Position numbers and translations under genes: made by a program | Assembly: GCF_038002965.1 (NCBI RefSeq) | Contig: NZ_JBBOOE010000002.1 | Span: forward strand, 248,001-312,000 | Origin: Robertmurraya sp. FSL R5-0851 | Lineage (GTDB): Bacteria > Bacillota > Bacilli > Bacillales > Cytobacillaceae | Reading direction: 5' to 3' | DNA length: 64,000 bases | Shown: positions 49,702 to 59,989 of the stretch, one piece after another | Position numbering within the stretch: the stretch's first letter is position 1 | Layout of the letters: each line of letters begins with the position of its first letter | The notes under the pieces: generated by a model | The model's database searches: none | Told to the model about the DNA's origin: nothing | The model's input: the letters and a program-made list of their open reading frames with translations, nothing else

Positions 49702-51027
49702 TTATCGAAAGAAAGATTGGTAAAGGAGAAATATATTTAGTGCAATGATAACAAAAGACAAGACCCATGCTGTAATTGTCGTAATCTTTTTATTAACTAA
49801 ACCACCCATTAGTTTATGATTGCTTGTAAATAGAACTAATGGAACCAACGCAAATGCAATTCCAAATGATAGAATAACCTGACTCATTACAAGCGCTTTT
49901 GTTGGATTAATTCCCATTGCAATGATGATAAGTGGGAGTGTAACGGTTATTAGGCGTCTTAAGTATAATGGAATTCTTCTCCTTATAAACCCTTGCATAA
50001 TAACATCACCAGACATGGTACCAACCGTGGAACTTGATAAACCTGCTGTAAGCAAACCGATACCGAACAAAATAGCTGCAAAAGGACCAATTAAGATCCC
50101 CAGCTGTTCAAAAGCTACTTCTAAATCCTGAACAATTAATCCATTTTCAAAGAACATAGATGCAGCTATTATTAACATGCTTGCATTGATAGCCCCTGCA
50201 ATTACCATTGCAATTATAATATCAATAAACTCGAAACGGAAAATCATTTTACGCTCCTCTTCATTTCTACCAATAACCCGTCGTTGCGTAAGTGCCGAGT
50301 GTAAATAAATAGCATGTGGCATAACTGTTGCTCCGAGAATTCCAGCAGCAAGTAGGACGCTGTTTACGTCTTCAAATTTTGGAATAAATAATCCAGTCAA
50401 AAAAGGGCCGATTTCTGGCTTTGCATAAAATACCTGAATTCCAAAAGCAATAACAACAATAAAAACAAGCCCCGCAATACCCGCCTCTAAAGATCTTACA
50501 CCTCTTCTTTGTAGTTCAAGGATTGCAAAAGAACCAATTGCCGCTATTATCGCTGATGGAAGGAGAGGAATTCCAAACAGCAAATATAATCCAAGCGCAG
50601 CACCTATAAATTCTGCAAGATCCGTTGCCATTACGACTAGCTCGCCTTGTATCCAGAGTCCAAAGGACACGGGCTTCGGAAATTGTTCTCTAGCTACTTC
50701 GGGTAAGTTCTTACCTGTTGCAATACCGAGTTTCGCAGACATGGATTGAATCAACACGGCCATTAGGTTTGAGAATAACACGACCCAAAGCAACATGTAT
50801 CCATATTGGGATCCCGAAGCAATATTTGTTGCAAAATTACCTGGGTCAATATAGGCTACTGCTGCTATAAATGCAGGTCCTAGAAACGGTAATAACCTTC
50901 TGAATCCATGAGTCCTGCCACTTAAAGCATCTTGAGCTGTCTTTGCCAATACCTGCTGTTTCACTGTATTAGATTTCACCTTGATGCACCTCTCTTTTGC
51001 GTAACTACTATCTTTTTTGTCCAACAT
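49702..51027 (-). CDS. mntH: Nramp-type Mn/Fe transporter MntH
   Basis: About 441 aa from ATG 51027 (GAAGGAA upstream). Eleven or so membrane helices, with the metal-binding motif AYIDPGNFATNI in the first helix and ATVMPHAIYLHS in the sixth, the hallmark DPGN and MPH pairs of Nramp proteins. Imports Mn(II) by proton symport. No clear MntR box was seen upstream. Confidence 0.93.
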   Translation of the reverse strand: MLDKKDSSYAKERCIKVKSNTVKQQVLAKTAQDALSGRTHGFRRLLPFLGPAFIAAVAYIDPGNFATNIASGSQYGYMLLWVVLFSNLMAVLIQSMSAKLGIATGKNLPEVAREQFPKPVSFGLWIQGELVVMATDLAEFIGAALGLYLLFGIPLLPSAIIAAIGSFAILELQRRGVRSLEAGIAGLVFIVVIAFGIQVFYAKPEIGPFLTGLFIPKFEDVNSVLLAAGILGATVMPHAIYLHSALTQRRVIGRNEEERKMIFRFEFIDIIIAMVIAGAINASMLIIAASMFFENGLIVQDLEVAFEQLGILIGPFAAILFGIGLLTAGLSSSTVGTMSGDVIMQGFIRRRIPLYLRRLITVTLPLIIIAMGINPTKALVMSQVILSFGIAFALVPLVLFTSNHKLMGGLVNKKITTITAWVLSFVIIALNIFLLYQSFFR

Positions 51028-52058
51028 AAAAATGTTTCCTTCGACCAAATTATATGCTCCTACTCCATTATGTGCAACTATTATTAAACTTTAAATGTAA
51101 AAAGATATTGAAAATTCAGGACTTTTATTGAAGATTATGTTGAACTAACTTATTAAATAGAAACAAAAGAGTTATGCTTTCGTTGCTGATTTTGCAGAAA
51201 GTATTGGTGTTATTAACCTATTCCTTACTCAGTTATCAAAAAAAAGACTTCTTTGACCACTGGAAATTTATGTAACACTCGCTTATGTTTTATTAAATAA
51301 TAAAAACACTAATACTATTAAAATAAGGGAATACAAAAATAGAGGTGAAAAACGAAATGATTAAAAAGAGGTGGAAGAAAAGATTTCAAAGAACAGAAAT
51401 AACTCAAGCCCCTCTCATATATGAGTTGGGGCTTTATTATTGTATATCATACGGAGAATCTAGATACAGTTAAAGATGAAAAATAGATTTATCCATTCTT
51501 GGATAAAAAATACATTTCAAAAAGTTTTTAAAGTTTCATATAAACTCTAGGATTATTTAAAACACCTAATAGTTAATCAATATCTTCCCAATAAAATTAA
51601 TACTATTTCATTCTATGCGATATTTGCGCATGCTAAATAACTTTGTTTAGAAGCAGTGGCATTTATGGAATGTAAATTTATTTTCAAAACTAGTACCGAA
51701 GTAATTGCATACTGGGTGGAAAGATGTTATCTTGATGCTTTTGAGAAGACCCAAAATGGTTCTTCTTTAAAGATAAGTAAAATACATTTAATAACATGAA
51801 CACAATGGATTGGCTCCTATAGAAAAAGCAGTATGCAGTTCAATTTTTCTTATCTGGTCATGGTTCGAAGATGGTGAAGCAGCCTTAGAATCAATGGTAT
51901 TTACAGCCTAATTCTTTAGAAAAAGGGGCTTACAAAGATGAGAAAAGACAATCGAAATAACCAAAATAACTAAACAGAATTACAGGATTTAAGTAACCTA
52001 TCATTTTCTTTACCATAAAAATTTTGTAGATTAGGACTTAAGGTCATTTTTTAGAATG
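51028..52058. other. Intergenic region with decayed sequence
   Basis: About 1 kb without a complete gene. At 51358 a 38-codon reading (MIKKRWKKRFQRTEITQ..) overlaps a terminator-like hairpin (AGCCCC at about 51403 with GGGGCT at about 51431), so it is probably the tail of a lost transcript. Near 51648-51800 a frame reading EAVAFMECKFIFKTSTEVIA looks like a remnant of a real gene. Nothing else recognisable. Confidence 0.35.
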
Positions 52059-52282
52059 TCACCTCTCTAAGCTATTAAACAAATTTAAAATCATTGATTT
52101 AAATAAAATTATAATATTAAATCCCTTATTGTCTAATTGTTTTAATTCGGTAAAGATTTCTTCCAAATTAATATTTTCCCCGCTTAATTTAATGTTTTCA
52201 ATTATATATTTCTTTCTTATTGCTTGGTATTTTAAAAAATCGATTAATTCTAAATGCTCTTTTTCTATAATACTTGGAGGGG
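52059..52282 (-). pseudogene. 3' part of small gene split by IS21 element
   Basis: Reads PSIIEKEHLELIDFLKYQ and onward to NLFNSLER, the C-terminal half of a small protein whose N-terminal half lies at 58256-58438. The split is exact: removing the IS21 element and one copy of the AGGGG duplication restores a 135-codon frame (ESIAPPSIIEK across the joint). Mostly helical and charged; no family recognised. Confidence 0.75.
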
Positions 52283-52318
52283 TGTGACCGTCAAGTAGAA
52301 TGTAACAGTTTTTGCTCA

Positions 52319-52762
52319 TTATTTTGAAACACTGTTTTCCCAAAATATGGTAGAACGATGTTTCATTCGATAGCTATCATCATTTAAATGAATGATTTCC
52401 ACACGATGTAGGATTCTGTCTAAAATGGCTGTGGTGATAGCTTGATCACCCAATAATTCTCCCCATTCCTTTGGTGCCTTGTTCGAAGTAAGTATGATTG
52501 ACGATTGGTTGTATAGATCGTTAACGAGATGAAAGAACATATTTGCGTCCTGCTGATCCATTGCCATGAACATGAGATCATCAATAATGACTAAATCTGC
52601 TTCCCTAATCCTTTTCATTCTTGCTTTTGATTTGCGCGTTATATCTTCTGTCTTTAGCGTTTGAACTAATTCACCCATTGAGATAAATACCGATTTAAAT
52701 CCTTGGTTAATGGCTTCTATTCCTAATCCTACTGCCAGGTGTGTTTTACCCTTATGAAAAGC
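52319..52762 (-). pseudogene. IstB, 3' part after RIT insertion
   Basis: The C-terminal two thirds of the IS21 helper ATPase IstB, resuming inside the P-loop as GKTHLAVGLGIEA and continuing with the Walker B region ADLVIIDDLMFM and sensor LTSNKAPKEW to the C terminus. Its N-terminal part is at 56169-56558. Confidence 0.88.
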
Positions 52763-52872
52763 TTTGCATAAGGGCAATTATCGAAAGTTTTTGTTTATGG
52801 AAAGATATTAGTAATTAGGCGTAACATTCGTAGCTGGCATAACAAATATCTTTCCATAATACTCCAAAATTC

Positions 52873-53895
52873 CTATCGACAAAATTCCTCCAGCCACTTT
52901 AATAAATCTGTATCCTCATCCCAAACAGGGGTATCTTGCTTCACAACCTCCATATATGCGGCTTCTAATGCATTTCTTTTTATTTCCGTATTTGCTCTTA
53001 AATATATATCAGTTGTAGTAACATTTACGTGTCCTAGTAAATCCCTTATATAAATTAGATTTACACCAGCCTCCAATAAATGCATAGCTTTTGTATGCCT
53101 GATCATGTGAGGATGAAGTCTGTCAGAGAACAGAACATCTGAATGATTTTCCTTAGCCTGTTTTAAATACTTTTCTAAAATGTATGTGATTCCAGGCCTT
53201 GTAAATGCGCGTCTATTGCTATTAAAGAAAAGTGGATAATCTTGTTTTCCATTTTCCAATAGTTTGTTTTCTTTCATGTAATTCTCCAACAGAACTCTTG
53301 TTTTATCCATAATAGGTACACTTCTTCGTTTATTTCCTTTGCCGGTTAAAGTAATTGTGGCTGGTTTCGTAAGTCTGACATCTCTTGTTTTTAAATCAAT
53401 TAATTCTTGTACTCGTGCCCCTGTATCATATAGAGTAGCCATTAACGTTAAATCTCGACGCCCTTTTTTCTTGGTAGTATCAGGTTGTTCTAATATATAC
53501 CTTAAAGATTCCTGTGAGAGGAATTCAACCGTCTTTATCTCCCTTTTTTTAAAGGGAATTCCTAATATTTTTTGACATTCAAATATATTTTCAGGGTGTT
53601 CTGACTGTGCATAACGGTAGAAACTATGGATTGCTGCTAGTCTTTGATTACGGGTGTTAATTCCGACGTTACGCGACTTTTCAAGCCAAAGGAGAAAGTC
53701 TCTAATTTTTTCTGCTTTAATTTTTTCAAAGGTAAGGTACTCTGGCCTGATTTTCAATTCTAAATTAAAATAAATTAGCACTTGTTTAAAGGTATCCCGA
53801 TAGGACTTTATCGTATTAGTACTAACATTACGATGGCTAGGAAGGTAATCGGAAAGGAATCGTGTTAGTGTTCTGGCAAAATCAGTCTGTTTCAC
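52873..53895 (-). CDS. RIT tyrosine recombinase 3 (RitC-like)
   Basis: A 340-aa tyrosine recombinase starting at GTG 53895, overlapping the previous stop by 14 bases. N-terminal SAM-like domain, then catalytic Arg in YDTGARVQELI, Lys region LTGKGNKRR, HPHMIRHTKAM, LGHVNVTTTDIYLR with the Tyr. Closest in style to XerC/D-like enzymes. Last gene of the trio. Confidence 0.9.
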   Translation of the reverse strand: MKQTDFARTLTRFLSDYLPSHRNVSTNTIKSYRDTFKQVLIYFNLELKIRPEYLTFEKIKAEKIRDFLLWLEKSRNVGINTRNQRLAAIHSFYRYAQSEHPENIFECQKILGIPFKKREIKTVEFLSQESLRYILEQPDTTKKKGRRDLTLMATLYDTGARVQELIDLKTRDVRLTKPATITLTGKGNKRRSVPIMDKTRVLLENYMKENKLLENGKQDYPLFFNSNRRAFTRPGITYILEKYLKQAKENHSDVLFSDRLHPHMIRHTKAMHLLEAGVNLIYIRDLLGHVNVTTTDIYLRANTEIKRNALEAAYMEVVKQDTPVWDEDTDLLKWLEEFCR

Positions 53896-54865
53896 TGAAC
53901 GATACCTCCGGTATTAAAGTTGAAAAATTCTGTTCAACTGATGCAATAATTTTTGGATATAAATCAGCAGTCAGTCTTAAGTAATGTTGTGTACCTCTTA
54001 AATCAACGTGTCCTAAAAATGCAGAAAGATAGGGAAGGAGATTCGTAATATCTTCTTCATCTAAGACCCATTTTTTCAAACAATGGACCGCAAAAGTGTG
54101 CCTAAAATCATGAAGTCTTGGTCCCTTTCCACTATGGGATATTCCAGCCTTCCACAATATCTCTCTAAATAGGTTATATATAGTACTTTCCTTATAATGT
54201 CCTCCGTAAGGGGATTGGAATAAATAAGTATCACTGGACTTTAGGTTATGAGTTTCTTTTACATACAAACGACAACGCTTCGTCAATGAATCTGTCATTG
54301 GAACATTTCGTTCTTTTCCAAATTTCGTATCCCGAATGAATAAAGTCCCATTACCCAAATCAACATCTTTTAGTTTTAAATTCAATGCTTCTGAAATCCG
54401 GAGGCCACAACCATATAACATACGGAACAGAAAAGGTAAGGTCAGATGTCTGTTGGGAGAAACATCTGAAAAAGGATAAATGTCGCATGTGGTAAAAATG
54501 TTCTTCAACTCTATTTCAGAAAAAATGTAAGGAACATAAGAATATCTATCAATCGAAATAGTTGCAGCTGGAAAAATGTATGCCTGATACCCAAGACGAA
54601 CCATATATTTAGCGAGCCCTCGTATGATAGAGATTCTTCCATTTCTAGTACTGACAGTCTCATTTGGCCTTTTTTCTGTCCAAAGAAATACTAATTCTTT
54701 CGAAAGTTTTATATCTATTAAGTTTTCATTGGCAGCCAATGTGTCAAATTGTTTCAAAAGAGAAGATCCTTTTTTGTACTTATAGCCAACAGATCTCTTT
54801 TCCTCAATGTATCCATCAATCAATGGACCAAGAATACTTTGAAACACTACAGATTTCTTAGACAT
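53882..54865 (-). CDS. RIT tyrosine recombinase 2 (RitB-like)
   Basis: About 327 aa from ATG 54865 (GAGGAGG upstream; overlaps the previous stop by 8 bases). Catalytic residues: Arg in YGCGLRISEAL, DTKFGKERNVPM, HDFRHTFAVH and LGHVDLRGTQHYL with the Tyr. Second gene of the trio. Confidence 0.9.
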   Translation of the reverse strand: MSKKSVVFQSILGPLIDGYIEEKRSVGYKYKKGSSLLKQFDTLAANENLIDIKLSKELVFLWTEKRPNETVSTRNGRISIIRGLAKYMVRLGYQAYIFPAATISIDRYSYVPYIFSEIELKNIFTTCDIYPFSDVSPNRHLTLPFLFRMLYGCGLRISEALNLKLKDVDLGNGTLFIRDTKFGKERNVPMTDSLTKRCRLYVKETHNLKSSDTYLFQSPYGGHYKESTIYNLFREILWKAGISHSGKGPRLHDFRHTFAVHCLKKWVLDEEDITNLLPYLSAFLGHVDLRGTQHYLRLTADLYPKIIASVEQNFSTLIPEVSFSETD

Positions 54866-56099
54866 TCTTAAGCACCTCCTCTGGATCAATGGCACATTTC
54901 CTTAACCCATCCATTCCTGTATGCAGATAGACATTGGTAGATTTAGAATTAAAATGTCCTAGGATCTCAGAGATTACTGGTAATGGGGTTCCCTGCTCAA
55001 GCAAAGTACTCGCAAGAGTATGACGAAGCGAATGTAACCCTTGCCGTTTACCATCAGGAACAGTAATTCCAGAAAGTCTGGTATATTTTGTAATGATATT
55101 ATGAAGATTAGCGTCTCTTCCAAATGCCTCAAAGGGTGCATTCATCCGAATAAAAACGAATGGAGAGTTACTAATAGGACGCCCATTTTTTAGGTAATCA
55201 ATTAATGCCCAACCTATATCATTTAATATTGGATATGACACGATATTCTTTGTTTTATTTTGTCTTATTTCTATATTTTTTGATTGCCAGTTTAAATCTG
55301 ATAACTTCAAGGATTTGATGTCACCAACCCTAATACCAAGTTTGGCAACCAGAAGCAGAATCGCATAATCTCTCTTTCCGGTTGGGTTCCCTCTATCAAT
55401 ACTATTCAACATACGAATAACATCATCTTTATTCCAGACAGAAGGAACAGGTGGATAATAATATTTACTCTGTTTAGGAACTTTTAAAGACAAATCTTCA
55501 TCCGTATATTGGTTAAAATAGAGAAATCTTAAATAAACCCTAAGGGCTGTTAAGATAGATGCAATACTTTTTTCATGATACTTATAAATTGTTTTTACAT
55601 AATCAGAAATTATATTTGCAGTAATATCATTCGATTTTTGAACATCTCTACTGTCAAGATAATCTATGAAAAAGAACAAACGTTGCATCCGTGTTCGTAG
55701 ACCTCTTTTGGAGTACTCGTTATTTTCGCATTCCTTTTCATAGCCAGTAAGTTCTGATTCAAACTGTGGTGGTTTAACATATCCTGGCTTTTTTACAATC
55801 CTTCGGATAATCACACCATGAAGCTGATAATCGCCTAGAACTCTAATTCTTCTAATAGGACCTTTGAGTTCTTTAGGTATAGCTTCTTGATAATAGTTAA
55901 CTGTACAATTGTATGTTTCCTTCAAAAAAGCCCTTCCTAACGCTTCTGAAAAATAGAACTCATCTCTTGCATTTGCAAATGAAATTACTCTTTTGTAAAA
56001 AGCACGATATCCACAAATAGTGTTATATGCATAATTTAGCCTTTCTAATTCAGATAAAACATTTGCAACTAATTCTTCAATGATTATTCGATTTTCCAT
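54858..56099 (-). CDS. RIT tyrosine recombinase 1 (RitA-like)
   Basis: A 413-aa tyrosine recombinase, the first and longest of the trio. An extended N-terminal region of about 150 residues precedes the core-binding domain. Catalytic residues: Arg in KLGIRVGDIKSL, HSLRHTLAST, LGHFNSKSTNVYLHTG with the Tyr. Upstream 100 bases hold the right inverted repeat and presumably the promoter. Confidence 0.9.
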   Translation of the reverse strand: MENRIIIEELVANVLSELERLNYAYNTICGYRAFYKRVISFANARDEFYFSEALGRAFLKETYNCTVNYYQEAIPKELKGPIRRIRVLGDYQLHGVIIRRIVKKPGYVKPPQFESELTGYEKECENNEYSKRGLRTRMQRLFFFIDYLDSRDVQKSNDITANIISDYVKTIYKYHEKSIASILTALRVYLRFLYFNQYTDEDLSLKVPKQSKYYYPPVPSVWNKDDVIRMLNSIDRGNPTGKRDYAILLLVAKLGIRVGDIKSLKLSDLNWQSKNIEIRQNKTKNIVSYPILNDIGWALIDYLKNGRPISNSPFVFIRMNAPFEAFGRDANLHNIITKYTRLSGITVPDGKRQGLHSLRHTLASTLLEQGTPLPVISEILGHFNSKSTNVYLHTGMDGLRKCAIDPEEVLKNV

Positions 56100-56168
56100 A
56101 TGGCACCTCCTAGATTTTAATAAATCTATTGTGAGGTGTTATGGAAAGAAATAAACGTATATTTCAAT

Positions 56169-56558
56169 TCAAATAGGGCATATACACTTATTTCTTACCA
56201 TAAACAAAAACTTTCCATAATTCCCCACACCTGGCGGTCCTAAGAGGATTAAATTATAAAGCTGCTCTATCCAGGTTAAATCTTTTAGTCTATTCAAATT
56301 CTTATTGCTTAATGATTTTTGTTCTTTTAAATCAAACTCTTCTAATGTTTTATAGAAGGGAAAATTGGCCCACTTTAACCGATTATTTAGCTGCTTTGCT
56401 TGTCTACAAGTTTGTTCATAGGTAGCTATATCCAATAAAAATTGTGTATAAGAATGATCCTTTTGCTCTGCCTCTTTAATTAAATAGGGAAGGTGCTTCG
56501 CTGTTTCAACCAGTCTTAAATCTTTCATCTTTTCCTGTAGTTGTTGAAACTGACTCAT
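56169..56558 (-). pseudogene. IstB, 5' part before RIT insertion
   Basis: N-terminal part of IstB up to LILLGPPGVG, where the RIT element cuts the Walker A motif; the few residues after that come from the RIT end. It overlaps istA by four bases, as usual in IS21 elements. Together with 52319-52762 a complete IstB is recovered. Confidence 0.88.
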
Positions 56559-58135
56559 GCCCTATTTTCCTCCATTAATTTCGTATAAGAGTCTACTTTT
56601 CTTTTATATGCATCTGTTTCTAGTACCCATTCAGATAGCTGATTTAGGGGTTTAATTTCTTTCATTTCCTTTTTAGTTGTTTCATGCACTTGACGTTGTC
56701 GTTTTACGTAGGCAACGATATCGCTAAAATCTGTTGCACTGAACAAGTTCCTCTTTATACATTCTGCTAATGCTTTGTCCAGTACATCGCTATTGCTTAC
56801 TTTTGTTTCACGTAAAATGATATGCAACTGATCCTTAATGTAACGAGGGTTCTTTTCTCTGATCTTCTGTAAATACTGATAGGCAATCTCTGTCTCATTA
56901 AATTTATTTGCTACAGTCTCCAGGAAAGGTTCAACTCCCTTTGAACGGTCTCTACTATGCTTTTTATCTTTTATTAACACAACTTTTTCATTAGGAATAC
57001 AATGTTTCGCTAGAATTTCACCAGTATCAGGAGTATAAATGATTACTTTATTTTCTGTTTCCTTTATGCAGACTACTTCTAGTTTGTTATAGGTGCCAAG
57101 GGGCAATGAATATCTATTCGATTGATACCGAATAGTATTGTCCTTATGCACGCTCCTTGTTATACTAGTGTCATAGTTATTTTGAATATCTATTTGTCGA
57201 GAGACTGGTTTTAAGTGTTGCTTTTCGAGGAGGAATACTTCCACCGGTCTTTTTTTTGTGCTGTTGTGTATTTTGTAGTTACCTGTTCGGTTTAACCATT
57301 CCCAACCTTGCTCATTCCAAGAATCAAGGTTATGAAACACTCTGTGCTTTGCGAAGTTTTGCTTAATAAAGCCAACTACATTTTCTATTCTTCCTTTACT
57401 TTCTGGGTCAGCTTTACGACAAACTCGAAGGGTTAACCCCCTAGATTCTTTATACTGTTGAAACTCCTTGGTTAGAATTAAATCTCCTCCATTTTCACTT
57501 ACTACAATTAAGTTATCTTGGTCATAAACGATCTCACGGGTTTTTCCGCCATACCACTTAAAGGCATTTTCATGAGCTCGAATAACATCCTGTGTAGTAA
57601 AAGGTCGGTCCAACCACTCTTTATATTTGTGTCTAGAGTGCGATAGGACAAAAGCTATAAAGCTAAGCTTCACTTCCTTGTTATCTGCTGTTTTTTGTTT
57701 TGTATAACCAAAGTCTACTTGCATCTGCTCTCCCATTGGAGGATCAGGAATTGCCTCATACATTCGAGGAGTTGTTTCTTTTTTGATCTTGTATTCTTCT
57801 CGCAGTCCTTTCACGTAAGTTCTTACCGTACTTTCTCCAATTTCTAAATCCTCATATTTTTCTAAGAGCCAATCAAACACTTGTGCTGCTGACATATCTG
57901 GATGCATCCTCAACCATGAGAGGATAAGTTCTTTATAGGGATCTAATTTTTTCTTTTTGTACTGAAGAGAGTCCACCCACTCAGCCATCTCCGAAGGCGA
58001 CTTCTTTAAGTGCCTGTAGACTGTTGTACGTGAGATCCCCAATTTCTCAGCTATCTTTGTTTGGCTAAAACCTTGTTTTAATAGTTGCTTGATTTCCATG
58101 TACATTTCCCATTTATCCACCTTACTGGCCTCCAC
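56555..58135 (-). CDS. istA: IS21-family transposase IstA
   Basis: A 526-aa transposase. N-terminal HTH (GFSQTKIAEKLGISRTTVYR), DDE core with MQVDFGYTK, YDQDNLIVVSE and PESKGRIENVVG, and a basic C-terminal part. Full length and apparently intact, but its helper istB is disrupted, so the element is probably immobile. Confidence 0.92.
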   Translation of the reverse strand: MEASKVDKWEMYMEIKQLLKQGFSQTKIAEKLGISRTTVYRHLKKSPSEMAEWVDSLQYKKKKLDPYKELILSWLRMHPDMSAAQVFDWLLEKYEDLEIGESTVRTYVKGLREEYKIKKETTPRMYEAIPDPPMGEQMQVDFGYTKQKTADNKEVKLSFIAFVLSHSRHKYKEWLDRPFTTQDVIRAHENAFKWYGGKTREIVYDQDNLIVVSENGGDLILTKEFQQYKESRGLTLRVCRKADPESKGRIENVVGFIKQNFAKHRVFHNLDSWNEQGWEWLNRTGNYKIHNSTKKRPVEVFLLEKQHLKPVSRQIDIQNNYDTSITRSVHKDNTIRYQSNRYSLPLGTYNKLEVVCIKETENKVIIYTPDTGEILAKHCIPNEKVVLIKDKKHSRDRSKGVEPFLETVANKFNETEIAYQYLQKIREKNPRYIKDQLHIILRETKVSNSDVLDKALAECIKRNLFSATDFSDIVAYVKRQRQVHETTKKEMKEIKPLNQLSEWVLETDAYKRKVDSYTKLMEENRA

Positions 58136-58255
58136 TTGTAAAATAACTAACTATCATTTTACTGTGGCAGGCTATTATTTATTGTTGGTATATTAGGGTA
58201 ATTATCTGTTTCATTTAATCAAGCAAAAACTGTACACTTTATTCTAGCAGTCACA

Positions 58256-58438
58256 AGGGGCTATTGATTCTAATCGGACAGCATTTGTTTCATGTGAAGT
58301 TACTTGACGTTCTAATTTATCTATCATTATATCTAGATCCTCACCAATATGAATAACAGAGTATATTGAAGATTGAACTAATCCCTCGCCAATCTTTTTT
58401 AGTGAAACTCCGTATTCAATAAAATTATTATTGTCCAT
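58256..58438 (-). pseudogene. 5' part of small gene split by IS21 element
   Basis: Starts at ATG 58438 with GGAGACCGG upstream and reads MDNNNFIEYGVSLKKIGEGL to AVRLESIAP, where IS21 enters. Completed by 52059-52282. The first half predicts an amphipathic helix. No family recognised; roughly 135 aa in the uninterrupted gene. Confidence 0.7.
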
Positions 58439-58940
58439 CTTCCGGTCTCCTTGAAAATATATATCTAATTATTGAATAAATAGATATGATTTCAAATTTT
58501 CTATATCTTCATTATTAACTAGTTCTCTTGTTAAGCCTCAAGAATACCACCTAATACTTTGTATCCAATCCCTATATTTGAGATTATTGCTAAGTCAACC
58601 CAAAATTGTTTCCTCTCTTGAAAGAGTTTGTTTTGTTATACCATAACTGTCAAAGAATTACCCTATGGTCTGAATCCAAATTACTTGTAATACTTGTTTC
58701 TCATTTAGAACATCTTGAACTCCCTCTAGTAATGAGCCAACGAATATCATCCAGAAGCAATGGATATTCTTTTTTCAAGCTTGGTAAGCTGTTCCTCATT
58801 GTCAAATTTATAGAATATATTCTCTCAGTGTCTTTCACCCCATTTCTTTAATATCCTATGCAATGATATAGGCGATTGTCATTGTATATTACTAAGATTG
58901 GTAAAGAGATAAATTTTCTTATTAGGTTGATAAAAACAGA

Positions 58941-58976
58941 AAAAGCTGACTTCTGACTTGTGACAGCTTTTTTTAC
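58941..58976 (+). terminator. Terminator-like hairpin
   Basis: AAAGCTG pairs with CAGCTTT and is followed by a T-run (TTTTTTTACC). Confidence 0.6.
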
Positions 58977-59212
58977 CTTTTATACCAAATATTCTGCTCC
59001 TAAAATAACGGACGAATGTGGAAGTTGTACAAATATAAATATCAGTTTATCATTTTCCTCCTCAGAATCCTTAAGAATATAGCATTTACAACTTCCAGAG
59101 TGTGCTTTGATATTATCCCTGAAAATAAAGTTAGGACATTATTACATTTTAAAGCACAATATTAGAAGTAATACATAGGTTGTAAGTATGAAACACTAAC
59201 TACTCTTTTCTG

Positions 59213-59234
59213 CCGCAGGAAATGCGGTTTTTTT
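59213..59234 (+). terminator. Terminator-like hairpin
   Basis: CCGCA (59213-59217) pairs with TGCGG (59223-59227), loop GGAAA, followed by TTTTTTT. Confidence 0.65.
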
Positions 59235-59354
59235 GTCATAATCTTTTATAATGTCTCCCCCACTATAGGATTTCTTTATAACACATTTTTCTTTGTATTG
59301 TTCATCCAATATTTTCATTACCAATCAAAATTAATCCAATAATGTAAAACAATA

Positions 59355-59989
59355 TTAATAAGGTTCAATATGTATATGGACCCTTTGGATATTGTAAATA
59401 TCTTGAAGGCTTTGTTCAATTCGATTAGTTATTAAATGGCTTTCATGAACCGAAAGAGTTGACTTAACAAACACTATAACGTCAACAGTTGTTATGTTAC
59501 CGGATGCCCTTGCCTTTAAATCCTTAACTAAGGTAACACCAGGTGTATTCTTTATTACTTCTTCAATCTCTTTCAGCTTCGCAGCATCAAAACCATCCGT
59601 TAATTCATGAACAGCCTCTTTAAATATTTCCCAGGCAGTATGACAAATGACAAAGCCTACTATGGCAGCAATAACAGGATCTAAGAAACCCCAACCTAAA
59701 TATGAACCAATTATCCCAATAACAGCACCAATACTAACTAATGCATCTGAACGGTTATCCTGTGCAGCTGCATAAAGTGCCTTACTCTTAAGTTCCATTG
59801 ATAATTTACGGTTATATCTATATATAAAATACATAAAAATGGCACTGAAAAGACCTATAAATGCAGTAAATAATTCTGGTATTTCATCCGTAGGAGAAAA
59901 AAATTCTTTAAAGGCCTCTGTAACAACTTGCAGTCCTACTATAAACATGATTATTGCTGCTATTAAAGAGGCAATAGTCTCTGCTAAAC
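59355..59989 (-). pseudogene. Cation diffusion facilitator, 5' truncated by IS
   Basis: C-terminal two thirds of a CDF transporter: SLAETIASLIAAIIMFIVGL, then YIYRYNRKLSMELKSK-like loop, NRSDALVSIGAVIG helix, and a cytoplasmic domain ending RVHIHIEPY. The N-terminal helices are missing: at 59990 the sequence changes to an IS end. No matching 5' part is found on the far side of the IS fragment. Paralogue of the gene at 29735-32424. Confidence 0.85.

Larger units (their letters stand above)
52747..56222 (-). mobile_element. RIT element (recombinases in trio) inside istB
   Basis: Three overlapping tyrosine-recombinase genes in one direction, bounded by 30-bp near-perfect inverted repeats (52775-52804 and 56193-56222, core GAAAGTTTTTGTTTATGG). 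On the left an extra 26-bp palindrome (CCCTTATG/CATAAGGG) lies between the repeat and istB. This is the layout of RIT elements. The interrupted istB sequence around the joint is an inverted repeat (CCAGGTGTG, 7 bases, CACACCTGG). Confidence 0.88.
52283..58255 (-). mobile_element. IS21-family element with nested RIT element
   Basis: Ends TGTGAC (52283) and GTCACA (58255) with longer subterminal similarity (TAACAGTTTTTGC left, TACAGTTTTTGC right on opposite strands). A 5-bp target duplication AGGGG flanks it (52278-52282 and 58256-58260). Contains istA and istB; istB is interrupted by a three-recombinase element. Inserted into a small unknown gene. Confidence 0.9.
58439..59354. other. Intergenic region with decayed coding traces and two terminators
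   Basis: About 900 bases with no complete gene. On the minus strand near 58800-58740 a frame reading KFDNEEQLTKLEKRISIASG, then a shifted DDIRWLITRGSSRCSK, suggests a broken gene. Two plus-strand terminators occur at 58941-58975 and 59213-59234, so a plus-strand transcript may exist here. Confidence 0.4.

Noticed and set aside
58606..58851. An 81-codon plus-strand frame
   Set aside because: Hydrophobic but without a ribosome site; the opposite strand shows better coding traces of a decayed gene.
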